A stretch of DNA of 45,985 bases from Rubripirellula sp. (GTDB taxonomy: Bacteria; Planctomycetota; Planctomycetia; Pirellulales; Pirellulaceae). Shown piece after piece: positions 34,329 through 42,879 of the stretch; within the stretch, counting starts at the first letter, position 1, and every line of letters begins with the position of its first letter. The notes beneath the pieces are model-generated. The model saw nothing but the letters and a program-made list of their open reading frames with translations, searched no databases and had not been told where the DNA came from. The position numbers were made by a program, and so were the translations under genes. Where the stretch lies: contig JAKMEW010000402.1 in the NCBI GenBank assembly GCA_022425745.1, forward strand, positions 1-45,985, in the 5' to 3' direction.

Positions 34329-35972
34329 CTAGTGCTGCATGATGAACTCATTACTGTTCAGGATCGCCCACCACATGTCCTGCAACATTTCTTTTTCATC
34401 GCCACCTCGAGAACGAAGCAGGGCGGATGCCACCTTCTTTTCGTTCACACTTGGTCGCCTCGCTAGGCCATTCATGAAAAGATAATTCAGCCGATCAACG
34501 GGACTCTTTCCAGATGAAGCCAAGCGATCAATGTAAGTTCCTCGTCCTGTATCAGTTGCCTTCTTTGTCAAATCGCCGTTGAAAAGCATCAACGCTTGTG
34601 GAATCGATCCATTGAAGGTCGTTGCCTCGTCGCCTTCATCTGTACCAAAGGCCACAACGAACTGACTCAGCCAACGACGACGCTCTTGTTCCTGCTGCTC
34701 GTAGGAACCACTCGATGCAGCATCAGTTGCTGTGAGCATCGATTGATAAAGTTGCTCTGCACTCATCTGTCGCAGATAGAAGCGAGAAAACTTAGGCATC
34801 TCGCCGATCGAAGGATCATCGATTTCGTTAGCGCTTCCCAAGACAGGAGACAATCCATAGGGCCTGCTGAGTGTAATCCAAGTGATTAACTGCTTGAGAT
34901 CATAACTACTTCCTCGGAACGCCTTGCCTAACTCGTCAAGCAACTCTGGGTGAGAAGCAGGATTGTGAGGCCCTAAGTCATCAACCGGTTTCGTAAACCC
35001 ATAGCCCAAGAACATCGACCACATTCGATTAACAACCATTTTATCGAGATACTCACTGTCGAGCATCAAACGTGCAAGTTCGTCACGACGATTAACATCA
35101 CTAACAAACCCGCTCTTTGGAATTTCAGTTCCATCGGTGAAAACCGGATATGCCACCTTCGTCAGACCATTTCGAAGTTCGTAGAAGATCAATGCGTCAT
35201 CGGCTTGGTTAGCTTCACCTGCAAAGTCCTGATCAATCAACTCCGCATGATCGATGTCGCGAGTTCCATCAACAAATCGACGAAGAGAACGCGTCTGCCG
35301 GAAGAACGAATTGAACTCCCAGAACATCTGCTGCTTCCACTGATTGAACGGATGGTTATGGCACTGCGTACATTGAACCTGTTGACCAAGGAAGATTCTT
35401 GAGGTGCTACTGGTCGCTAAAACCGCCTTTTCTTCGTTCACCTTATCAACCAAGAAGTTAACCGCACCGTTGAAGTTTTCGGTGCCAGGTTTGGTTGAAC
35501 CCGTTGCTGTGACCAACTCACGGACGATCGTGTCGTACGGCTTATTTCGAGCAAACGAGTCACGGAGGTACTTCTGCATTCCATCACGCGAGATCATTGA
35601 CCGTCGATCATTTCCACCACTGCGGCCAATCAAGATGTTGGTCCAAATGGTTGCCCAATGCCCGGCGTATTCTTCGGTGTAGCGGTCATCATGAAGCAGT
35701 CTCTCTACGAGTTCGCGACGCCGGTCGTAGCGAGAACCTTCGAGAAACTCATCTAATTCAGCGCCAGTAGGAATCCGACCAATGATGTCGAGAAAGGCGC
35801 GACGGCACCATTGCTCGTCTTCAGCAACCGCTGCCGGCTTGATCTCAAAATTTTCCCAACCCTGCTCGATCATCTGATCGATCATCGCCACCTGTGCTGG
35901 ATGCGATGAATCCGCAGCACGAGAGGAAAGGGGAAGAAATGCGACGAGAGCGATCAGTGTAAATCGGCTCAT
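34329..35972 (-). CDS. Secreted DUF1549/DUF1553 protein
   Basis: A 547-residue protein with a short signal peptide (SRFTLIALVAFLPLSSRA). The DUF1549 domain (about 28-235) has WCRRAFLDIIGRIPTGAE, AGHWATIWTNILIG and the cysteine-histidine motif CTQCHNHPFNQW (C201, C204, H205). The DUF1553 domain (about 275-530) has RRDELARLMLDSEYLDKMVVNRMWSMFLGYGF, DDLGPHNPASHPELLDELG and LNYLFMNGLARRPSVNEKK. The CxxCH sequence could bind haem or metal; this has not been shown for the family as far as I know. First gene of a probable four-gene operon with DUF1501, sigma factor and anti-sigma-like genes. The start is ATG 35972. Confidence 0.92.
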   Translation of the reverse strand: MSRFTLIALVAFLPLSSRAADSSHPAQVAMIDQMIEQGWENFEIKPAAVAEDEQWCRRAFLDIIGRIPTGAELDEFLEGSRYDRRRELVERLLHDDRYTEEYAGHWATIWTNILIGRSGGNDRRSMISRDGMQKYLRDSFARNKPYDTIVRELVTATGSTKPGTENFNGAVNFLVDKVNEEKAVLATSSTSRIFLGQQVQCTQCHNHPFNQWKQQMFWEFNSFFRQTRSLRRFVDGTRDIDHAELIDQDFAGEANQADDALIFYELRNGLTKVAYPVFTDGTEIPKSGFVSDVNRRDELARLMLDSEYLDKMVVNRMWSMFLGYGFTKPVDDLGPHNPASHPELLDELGKAFRGSSYDLKQLITWITLSRPYGLSPVLGSANEIDDPSIGEMPKFSRFYLRQMSAEQLYQSMLTATDAASSGSYEQQEQERRRWLSQFVVAFGTDEGDEATTFNGSIPQALMLFNGDLTKKATDTGRGTYIDRLASSGKSPVDRLNYLFMNGLARRPSVNEKKVASALLRSRGGDEKEMLQDMWWAILNSNEFIMQH

Positions 35973-36170
35973 TACGTAGCGTCCTTAGTGAGGAGAGAGC
36001 AAGAAAAAGGCTTTTGAAGAGCTTTCACGGAGAGAAACGCACTCGGATTCGAAACGTACTCAATTGTATGTCGGCTTTTCATTGTATTCGAGTAAAACTC
36101 ACCACAGAAAGCCCGAACGGTTCACGATTCCAGTCCTTCCTGAATCGGATGATCGCTATCTTCCCACCAC
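35973..36170. promoter_or_regulatory. Upstream region of the DUF1549-sigma operon
   Basis: A 198-base non-coding region expected to contain the operon promoter on the minus strand. Small ORFs here (36014, 36064) show no domain. A purine-rich AAGGA is 10-15 bases from ATG 35972. No promoter elements could be assigned by eye. Confidence 0.3.
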
Positions 36171-36281
36171 GGAACGCAAAACCCCTCTTTCGGGCCGCCT
36201 GATGTTCTGTTTTTCATCAGTCCAAAAGCGAAAAATCGAGAGCCGTCAAAAAGAGGGTCGCTTTTGGGGCAAATCCGTTCC
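36171..36281. ncRNA. Candidate structured RNA / pseudoknot in the rpe-DUF1549 intergenic region
   Basis: Several perfect inverted repeats are packed in 111 bases. The outer pair is GGAACG (36171-36176) with CGTTCC (36276-36281). Helix A is CCCTCTTT (36183-36190) with AAAGAGGG (36250-36257). Helix B is CTGATG (36199-36204) with CATCAG (36215-36220). Helix C is CCAAAAGCGA (36222-36231) with TCGCTTTTGG (36258-36267). A and C interleave and their right arms abut, the layout of an H-type pseudoknot. It begins 3 bases past the stop of the minus-strand phosphatase-like gene and lies about 200 bases upstream of the DUF1549 operon. The strand, transcription and function are unknown; it could be a 3' structure, a leader or an independent RNA. 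Confidence 0.4.
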
Positions 36282-36283
36282 CC

Positions 36284-36880
36284 CTAGGATCCAACCGAAC
36301 TGACGTCCTCTATCAGCTCCCAGCGGCCTGAATCGGTTTCCGCGGTCCAAAAATCGACAACCTCCTCGCCGTTAAGGAGGCTGTGGACAACCGAAGCAAG
36401 CGGCTCCGGGATCACGATCGTCACGAAATCTTCGCTACTCTTGCGAAGGATCTTCTGGATGGCCTTCATCACTCGGCCCTTTGCCTCACGCATCGATTCG
36501 CCGCCTGGGGGGCAAATATCACTCGGAGTATCTTGGCCTTGCTTGTAGACCCTTGGCAAATTCTTTTGCACTTCAGCGATCAATTTACCGTGCCACAATC
36601 CGTGATCCACGTTTCGAAGTGCGTCCACAACCCGAATCTTCGCATCACGACGATCTCGAGCCAGACGGTCAGCAGTCTCACGAGCAGATTCACAGGGCGC
36701 TGTGTAAATTGTATGCAAATCAAATTGGCACAACTGTTCGGCAAGATGATCCGCCTGCTCACGCCCCTTATCGCTCATCGGCATGTCCAATGAGCCTTTC
36801 ATTCGTCCCTGCTCATCAAACTCAGTCGCCCCAGGTCGAACGAGCAAAACGCGAGCGACAGATTTTGATCGTGTGATCAT
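36284..36880 (-). CDS. Histidine-phosphatase-fold protein lacking catalytic residues
   Basis: A 198-residue member of the phosphoglycerate mutase/histidine phosphatase superfamily by overall pattern: LLVRPGATEFDEQGRMKGSLDMPMSDKGREQA, IYTAPCESARETADRLA, LRNVDHGLWHGK, PGGESMREAKGRV. The key residues are changed. The RHG histidine that carries the phosphate is proline (R15-P16-G17), the second-arginine position is serine (S65), the acid in the LRE motif is asparagine (N90), and the second histidine (normally SHGG) is in VIPEPLA. It is therefore probably a pseudo-phosphatase with a binding or regulatory role. Its ATG overlaps the rpe stop by one base (TGATG), so it is translated together with ribulose-phosphate epimerase. 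Reading frame intact, so not a decayed gene. Confidence 0.85.
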   Translation of the reverse strand: MITRSKSVARVLLVRPGATEFDEQGRMKGSLDMPMSDKGREQADHLAEQLCQFDLHTIYTAPCESARETADRLARDRRDAKIRVVDALRNVDHGLWHGKLIAEVQKNLPRVYKQGQDTPSDICPPGGESMREAKGRVMKAIQKILRKSSEDFVTIVIPEPLASVVHSLLNGEEVVDFWTAETDSGRWELIEDVSSVGS

Positions 36881-37635
36881 CAGTTGTCGCTTCCTTGGTT
36901 TCTACGCTCATCACCCTCGGCACTCTCACCGTGAACAGTGGAGTCATTCTCGGAGTGCATTGCCGCTTCCAAATCTCGCATTGCAGATGCGTAATCCTCC
37001 TGCTTGAAAATAGCAGAACCAACAACAAAGAGATCACATCCCGCATCGCGAGCCGGCTTGATTGTCTGAAGATCGATCCCACCATCTATTTGAAGAAGCA
37101 AATCAGGATGAGAGTTACGTAGTGAACGCAATTTATCTAGCACCGATGCGTTAAAGGCTTGACCTCCAAACCCAGCTTCAACACTCATCACCAAAACCAT
37201 ATCCACAAGCTCTAAGCAGCTTGTCACGGTTGAAAGAGGAGTCTCCGGATTCAACGCAATACCAACACCAACACCCAGATCTTTGATAGCAGATGCAACA
37301 TCTGGAGCCTCATCGGGCCGCAACGCCTCGACGTGAAAAGTGAGCAGATCCGCACCCGCCTCCACCATAGGCTTCGCGTAAGCAAGTGGATCGGTGATCA
37401 TCAAATGCACATCCAACGGCAAATCAGTGTGCCGCCTCAAGCCTTCAACAATTGGCATTCCATAGGTCAAGTTGGGAACGAAATGCCCGTCCATGACGTC
37501 AAGGTGCAAACCCTTGACGCCAGCATCGACGAGGCGACCTAACTCGCCTTTAAGATCACCGAAATCACAACGTAGAAAACTCGGTAGAATCGCTGGCGAT
37601 CCGGATCGAAACGCCTCGAGTGGAGCAGTCGCCAT
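36880..37635 (-). CDS. rpe: Ribulose-phosphate 3-epimerase
   Basis: A 251-residue TIM-barrel epimerase that interconverts D-ribulose 5-phosphate and D-xylulose 5-phosphate in the pentose phosphate pathway. Family motifs with metal and catalytic residues are present: ILPSFLRCDFGDL, HLDVMDGHFVPNLTYG, VHLMITDP, LTFHVEA, VLVMSVEAGFGGQ (SVNPGFGGQ in most relatives) and LQIDGGI. The last ~25 residues (HSENDSTVHGESAEGDERR) are a polar extension beyond the usual end. The track start at 37707 is too early; ATG 37635 (MATAPLEAF) is chosen. The downstream gene, a pseudo-phosphatase, overlaps its stop. A palindrome GACTCGAGTC lies 31 bases upstream of the start. Confidence 0.95.
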   Translation of the reverse strand: MATAPLEAFRSGSPAILPSFLRCDFGDLKGELGRLVDAGVKGLHLDVMDGHFVPNLTYGMPIVEGLRRHTDLPLDVHLMITDPLAYAKPMVEAGADLLTFHVEALRPDEAPDVASAIKDLGVGVGIALNPETPLSTVTSCLELVDMVLVMSVEAGFGGQAFNASVLDKLRSLRNSHPDLLLQIDGGIDLQTIKPARDAGCDLFVVGSAIFKQEDYASAMRDLEAAMHSENDSTVHGESAEGDERRNQGSDN

Positions 37636-38170
37636 GCAGTATCTGTCTATTCGGGTCAGGAGCGTGACTCGAGTCTCATCGGTTACCTCGGTCACAAATC
37701 GGGTCAACAGGTTTGTCCACGGACCCCAAAATTGTCAATTCCCAAATCGGGCGTCATTTGACCCCCTGTGGTGCTGAATGCACCTTTGTTTGCTCGAAAA
37801 CCGCATTTGTGTCGAATCATTCGGTGATAAGGGTGCTGATTCACCCAAAAAAAAATCCAATTCCCTTTCGATTTCTCGGACTTAGACGCATCACTTACGC
37901 TTCACTCTTATTTTCACCCCTGCCATCCTTGCGTCATCTATTTTGCCGCCAGGTGAAAGGCGTTCACACAAACATCCCAGTTCGGAATACTCGGAGCACA
38001 TTTGAATGCGATTGCTAGCCCGACCAATGCTGCAGTGGCTAGGAAAAAGATCTCTTGGGCTAATTTTGGAGCGAAAGCTAAACTAGTGGAGTTGAAGAAG
38101 TTACCTCAACAAATAACAAGTTAACTTCGAGCAGCAATGAAACTAGTTTGATTCCACGGAGCGCGAGAGA
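37636..38170. promoter_or_regulatory. Long divergent region between rpe and the AsmA-like gene
   Basis: A 535-base non-coding region. Noted elements: perfect palindrome GACTCGAGTC (37666-37675) just upstream of rpe; hairpin GGGTG-6 nt-CACCC (37831-37846) followed by nine A; palindromes AAGTTAACTT (38118-38127) and AAACTAGTTT (38140-38149), the latter with a second AAACTAGT at 38080-38087; and GAAGTTA/TAACTTC (38097-38128). The right cluster lies within 90 bases of the AsmA-like start and could be regulatory. No ORF here shows a domain. Confidence 0.35.
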
Positions 38171-41100
38171 TTGAACCAACCTCGCAAACATCGACTGCTG
38201 CCTCCCAAACGCGTCCTGGCATTCTTGCTCGTTGTCGTACTCCTGACACTCTGTGCAATTGCTCCCGCTCTTTTGTCCCAAAGCGGACTAGCGGCTAATC
38301 TTCTCTCGAGCTCCCTCTCCAATCACCGACTCGAAGTCAAAACGAGTTCAGTCCAGTTAAGCTGGACTAATCCAACAAGAGTGAGTGATCTTTCGGTTAC
38401 ATCTGTCGCTGGAGATCAAATACTGGTTGAAGAATTGACGTGCGATCTCTCACTTCTTCACTATCTTACCTGGGCCGCCGATCGGCCCCTCACGATTTAC
38501 GCGCGACAAGTGTCGCTGAAAACAAATTTAGAAGATGGCGAAGTCACCTGGATTCGCGAAATTAAGCGGATCAATTCTGACAAAACAACAGACACAAAAC
38601 TCCGCGTTGACATCAAGGCCGAGGAACTCAACCTGACGCTTCATAACCGGAGCACCGGAGAGAATTGGCACATACATAAAGCCAACGCGGATGCTTCATA
38701 CAACCAAGAACTACACACGGTAGCGATAGAAGGAGTCCTAACAGATCCGCAAGATCAAACAGGTTCATTCAAACTGAACGCTGAGCTTAGTGCTGTCGAA
38801 CCCAGTGAAACAACAAACGAAGGTCAAATAATCTCACCGTGGATGATGGATGTCGAAACCTACTCTCTCCCTGTGACCTTCATGAATCTTCTCACACCCC
38901 AGATGATTAAAGATTCCAACAAGAACCCAGAATTCCGCGCCGGAGATGCCACAGGCCGCATAAGAATCAAGCATCACAGGGCGGGTAAGTCTGAGATTTC
39001 ATTCAATGACTTACAACTCCGTCAGTACGTCATTAACAACTTTTTAACCACCGAATGGAGCCAACGACTGACCGAGTTCAACGGTTCCCTTTGGATTCTT
39101 TCGGACCACCTAACTGCCAATGAGTTGTCAATCACGACGGACTTTGGGAATGCGGTACTTGATGGGCAAACCCCACTCGTGATCGCAAAGAGCATGGATG
39201 AGCCTACCCTGAGTGACTTCATCACGACGACAGACGGAACTGCAACAATCGACGTCCATCTACCGTCGCTGTCACAGTCACTTCCGGATGTCTTACCACT
39301 GAGTTCAGGAGCAAAATTGCATTCTGGTCGGGCCTATGGAAACATTGGATCGACTCAAACAGCGAACGGCTTCGCAATTACTTTGCAGTGTTCACTCGAT
39401 GATTTCGAAGCTAGCACGAATTCCGGAGAAACCATTTCTCTTGCTCCAAATCGATTCGACGTCACATTAGAGCAAACACAGAACACCATTTTCATGCGCA
39501 ACATGAAATGGGAAAGCGAATTTGGCGCTGCCACTGGAGCCGGTGACCTTCGACAAGGAAATGCAGATTTCTCAATCAACTTGAATAAGATTTCCGAGAG
39601 TTTAAATCAAATCTTCGACCTCCAAGAATCCTCGCTTCAAGGTACAGCCCAAGGCTCCATTGCATGGATTACCACCGAGGAAAGTGAATGGTCAGTGGAT
39701 GGATCCTTTTCCGCTAACGACGTCACCATTGACATTAGCAATGCACCACAATTGAACCAGACAGAAGCCATCGGAGAGGTGCATTCCACAGGACGCTGGA
39801 GCGACAAAGGAATCGAACAGATCAATACGCTTGAGATGCGTTATCAGTGCGATGACTTCTCTTTTCAGTGCGACCTAGATGAGCCAGCCCAATGGAAATC
39901 ACCGAGTGACCATCTTGATCTCGTGTGGGCTGTCTCAGGTGAACTTGCATCGTTGCAAAGTTTTACGCAAATCTATCCCGAGCTAGACTTCGACGCGATC
40001 GATGGAAAGTACAGAGCCGATGGAAAAGCAAATCTCTCGCAGGACAATTTCATTATCCCCGAATGCTCAATCAATCTATCTGATGCCTTAATCGCGGTTG
40101 AGAACACTTACTTCAGGCAGCCACTGATTCAAATCATGCTAGGAGGCGCCTACTCGTGGAAGACAAAAGGCTGGACGATCCATGATTTGACGTTATCAAG
40201 CCACTGCATGTCCGCTCGAGCATCAGGTCAGAACGACGGGGACGTCATCAATTATGAGATCCAATGGAGAGTTCTGATTGATCGACTTTTTTCCAGTGCA
40301 AGCAGCCAGGGAAGCCCAGAAACCACTCGCGCACCCCTCAACCAAACCGAGAACACACCACAACAATTCATCACTCTCTTTAAATCGTTCCCGATATATG
40401 GAGATGCAGAGGGCAGCGTGATTGCAAAACATGCGTCCAATGAATCGCAATATGAAATTGACCTTGCAATCAAGGATCTCGCCGTTCCGTATCAAAAATC
40501 GACGCCCAATCAAGACTCCAGAAACATCAACAGTAAAACTCCACCATTAAATTCGACAACTAATACAGGTGTGACTGGCGAAAAACGGTGGATCGAACCG
40601 GAAATTCGCGCCACCACGGTGCTTCGACAATTCAACAATGACCAAACCATCACTATCGACCGGTTAGACCTATCTACAAATTGGATCAAATCAACCCTCA
40701 AGGGAACGCTCCAATCTCGAGACGGACAACGACTACTTGAGCTCACTGGTCAAAATGATTGGGACAATCGCTTGCTTTCTCAGCGACTTAAGTCGCTAGC
40801 ACCATTCGAACTGCAATTAAATGGAAAACATACTTCACAAATGAGCATTGACGCAGTGCTCACTGATCAAGAAGTGAAATCCTGGACAATCGCAACCAAC
40901 CTTGGATGGGATTCGGCATCAATCGCTGGGATCTCGCTTCAGTCAGCGTCAATACCTTTCGTCGCCAATCAAGAGAGAATCAGCTTTGAAGAAACCACGC
41001 TGCAAGCAAGTAGCGGACGCTTGACGATTGCGGGATTAATCTATCAAGCGAACAACCAAACTTGGGTTGAATTAACACCGACATCGATCGCGCAACAGAT

Positions 41101-41743
41101 CATCATATCGCCCGAAATGTCTACACAGTGGTTAAGGTACGTCACGCCGATCCTAGCGGATGCCACTGAAATTAATGGACGGCTAGGAATTAAACTCAAC
41201 GAGGCTAGGATCAACATCGATGACCCAACGCAAACTCGGATTCGTGGACAAATAGAATTCGACGAGGTACGTCTGATAGCGGGCACGCTTGTCAATCAAT
41301 TGATTCAAACCACTCAGCGGTTAAAAACAGCGAGCCTGAACGCGGGATCGCCAACCAAGCCCCAAGACCCCAGCACTCTGGTTAAGATCCCTACTCAAGC
41401 AGTTGATTTCACCGTAGCAAACAAAATCACCGCGCATGAACGTTTTCGTCTCGACATTGATCGGGCACAACTGTTAACCACCGGCCAAGTTGACTTCGAT
41501 GGGAATCTTGCCTTAACAGCCATGCTACCCCTTGATCCAAGGTGGCTAGGACAAGACCTTCAGCGACTATCCGGACAAACCCTTCACCTGCCTATTGCCG
41601 GCACACTAGAACGCCCTTACTTAGATGCATCAAACCTACAATCAATCATCACTCAACTTGGTGTTCAAGTGATTCAGGACAATGCAGAAAACTTTATCGA
41701 AGAGCAGATCAACCGGAGCCTAAATAAGTTATTCGGCAACTAA
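38171..41743 (+). CDS. Large AsmA-like membrane-anchored protein
   Basis: A 1190-residue protein with one N-terminal membrane helix (VLAFLLVVVLLTLCAIAPALL) and a very long, beta-rich, Ser/Thr-rich body. The early part (LSNHRLEVKTSSVQLSWTNPTRVSDLSVTSVAGDQILVEELTCDLSL) and the C-terminal part (GQVDFDGNLALTAMLPLDPRWL, LPIAGTLERPYLDAS) resemble AsmA/DUF748/TamB-type proteins, which form elongated grooves that move or organise lipids between membranes. That role is inferred from the fold family. The start is TTG 38171 with GAGCGCGAGAG upstream; no ATG precedes the membrane helix. It ends with a helix ENFIEEQINRSLNKLFGN, a pattern seen in related planctomycete proteins. It is transcribed alone. Confidence 0.8.
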   Translation: MNQPRKHRLLPPKRVLAFLLVVVLLTLCAIAPALLSQSGLAANLLSSSLSNHRLEVKTSSVQLSWTNPTRVSDLSVTSVAGDQILVEELTCDLSLLHYLTWAADRPLTIYARQVSLKTNLEDGEVTWIREIKRINSDKTTDTKLRVDIKAEELNLTLHNRSTGENWHIHKANADASYNQELHTVAIEGVLTDPQDQTGSFKLNAELSAVEPSETTNEGQIISPWMMDVETYSLPVTFMNLLTPQMIKDSNKNPEFRAGDATGRIRIKHHRAGKSEISFNDLQLRQYVINNFLTTEWSQRLTEFNGSLWILSDHLTANELSITTDFGNAVLDGQTPLVIAKSMDEPTLSDFITTTDGTATIDVHLPSLSQSLPDVLPLSSGAKLHSGRAYGNIGSTQTANGFAITLQCSLDDFEASTNSGETISLAPNRFDVTLEQTQNTIFMRNMKWESEFGAATGAGDLRQGNADFSINLNKISESLNQIFDLQESSLQGTAQGSIAWITTEESEWSVDGSFSANDVTIDISNAPQLNQTEAIGEVHSTGRWSDKGIEQINTLEMRYQCDDFSFQCDLDEPAQWKSPSDHLDLVWAVSGELASLQSFTQIYPELDFDAIDGKYRADGKANLSQDNFIIPECSINLSDALIAVENTYFRQPLIQIMLGGAYSWKTKGWTIHDLTLSSHCMSARASGQNDGDVINYEIQWRVLIDRLFSSASSQGSPETTRAPLNQTENTPQQFITLFKSFPIYGDAEGSVIAKHASNESQYEIDLAIKDLAVPYQKSTPNQDSRNINSKTPPLNSTTNTGVTGEKRWIEPEIRATTVLRQFNNDQTITIDRLDLSTNWIKSTLKGTLQSRDGQRLLELTGQNDWDNRLLSQRLKSLAPFELQLNGKHTSQMSIDAVLTDQEVKSWTIATNLGWDSASIAGISLQSASIPFVANQERISFEETTLQASSGRLTIAGLIYQANNQTWVELTPTSIAQQIIISPEMSTQWLRYVTPILADATEINGRLGIKLNEARINIDDPTQTRIRGQIEFDEVRLIAGTLVNQLIQTTQRLKTASLNAGSPTKPQDPSTLVKIPTQAVDFTVANKITAHERFRLDIDRAQLLTTGQVDFDGNLALTAMLPLDPRWLGQDLQRLSGQTLHLPIAGTLERPYLDASNLQSIITQLGVQVIQDNAENFIEEQINRSLNKLFGN

Positions 41744-41800
41744 TCAACTGCCAATTTTTACTCCGTGATGAGGAATAATCAGCAACCGAAACGCGTTTTC

Positions 41801-42802
41801 TTATCGCTGCATCTCGCAAATTCGAATAGCATCCGCCGCTAAACGAGCGTCAAGGATTGGCGACACCTCTCCTGTTTTCACGCACCGTGCAGCCTCATCA
41901 ATCTCATGCACAAAAGCATTAACGGGATCACCGTCTCCGAAATCAGGTTTCTCAACGCTACCGTCGGCATGCAAGATGGTAACGGGGATCAGGGCACTAG
42001 ATCCATCTGAGTATCCTGCAAACTCAAACTGAACCGTTGCACGCTCAAAACTAACCTCATAGCCGTGCGTGAACGGCCGCGCCGGTGAATTGATCACACC
42101 ACCACCGGCTGAGACTGCGAATCCTTCTTGCCCGAATTCAAAAATTGTCTCGTAGAACATCGGCTCTCCGTCTTTTTTCCGGCTCACCGAATGAGCGGCG
42201 GTGGGCATACCGAATAGAAGTCGGATCAGGTGTGCGTCGTGGACATGAAGATCAACGAGTGGACCTCCCACACTTTTTCGATCATAGAAATCGGGGATCC
42301 AATCAGGCGGACCAATGGTTCGCTTAAAACGACCTGCAATTGGACTCCCCCAACGCTGATCTTCCTTCGCATCGACGAGTATCTTGAATTCCGGCATCAG
42401 TGGCAAAATGTGTGCAACCATCAACTGCCCTGGACTCGCCTCGGAAGCCAAAACTTCGGCGGTCTCCGCATCGAGGGTTAATGGCTTCTCACACAATACT
42501 CGCTTTCCGGCCCGCAGGGATTTCCTCACAGCCTCCGGGTGCAAGCTAGGCGGTAAGCAAATATCAATCAAATCAATTGTGTCATCCTCGAGCATCTGAT
42601 CGAGCGTCTCAAAGGCAGTCACACCTGACATGTCGATTTGCTCGCCGGGCGGACCAAAATTTCCTTGGATGCCTGTCCAATTGCCAGATCGTTTATCGAC
42701 ATCGCGACTGCAAAATGCCACCATATCAGCCGATTCACTACGCTGATAAGCGAGATAATGAATCCAGCTCATAAAGCCAACACCGACGACTCCACTACGC
42801 AT
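41801..42802 (-). CDS. Gfo/Idh/MocA family oxidoreductase
   Basis: A 333-residue NAD(P)-dependent oxidoreductase, usually acting on sugars, inositols or their acids. The N-terminal Rossmann motif is GVVGVGFMSWIH (third glycine replaced by serine), followed by IDICLPPSLHPE and the EKP motif LCEKPLTLDAE, whose lysine is catalytic. The C-terminal substrate domain has GGPLVDLHVHDAHLIRLLFG. No signal peptide, so cytosolic. The track start at 42913 adds 37 residues; ATG 42802 (MRSGVVGVG) starts the Rossmann fold directly. It is divergent from the second PQQ propeller gene by about 77 bases and convergent with the AsmA-like gene. Substrate unknown. Confidence 0.92.
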   Translation of the reverse strand: MRSGVVGVGFMSWIHYLAYQRSESADMVAFCSRDVDKRSGNWTGIQGNFGPPGEQIDMSGVTAFETLDQMLEDDTIDLIDICLPPSLHPEAVRKSLRAGKRVLCEKPLTLDAETAEVLASEASPGQLMVAHILPLMPEFKILVDAKEDQRWGSPIAGRFKRTIGPPDWIPDFYDRKSVGGPLVDLHVHDAHLIRLLFGMPTAAHSVSRKKDGEPMFYETIFEFGQEGFAVSAGGGVINSPARPFTHGYEVSFERATVQFEFAGYSDGSSALIPVTILHADGSVEKPDFGDGDPVNAFVHEIDEAARCVKTGEVSPILDARLAADAIRICEMQR

Positions 42803-42879
42803 CTGAACACTCCAGCTAAGGACAATCGCAAATTTGAGAACGAGTATGATGGTGGATTCTTGACCGAGAAGAAAGTGGC

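Noticed and set aside
36185-36223. Minus strand carries CTGATGA followed about 20 bases later by CGAAA, reminiscent of a hammerhead ribozyme core.
   Set aside because: No helix can form between the two boxes in the required position; CTGATG instead pairs with the adjacent CATCAG. Stem III and a UH cleavage site do not line up.
37831-37855. GGGTG/CACCC hairpin followed by nine A, considered as an intrinsic terminator.
   Set aside because: On the plus strand an A-tract follows rather than T; on the minus strand the T-tract precedes the stem. It also lies between divergent genes where no terminator is expected.
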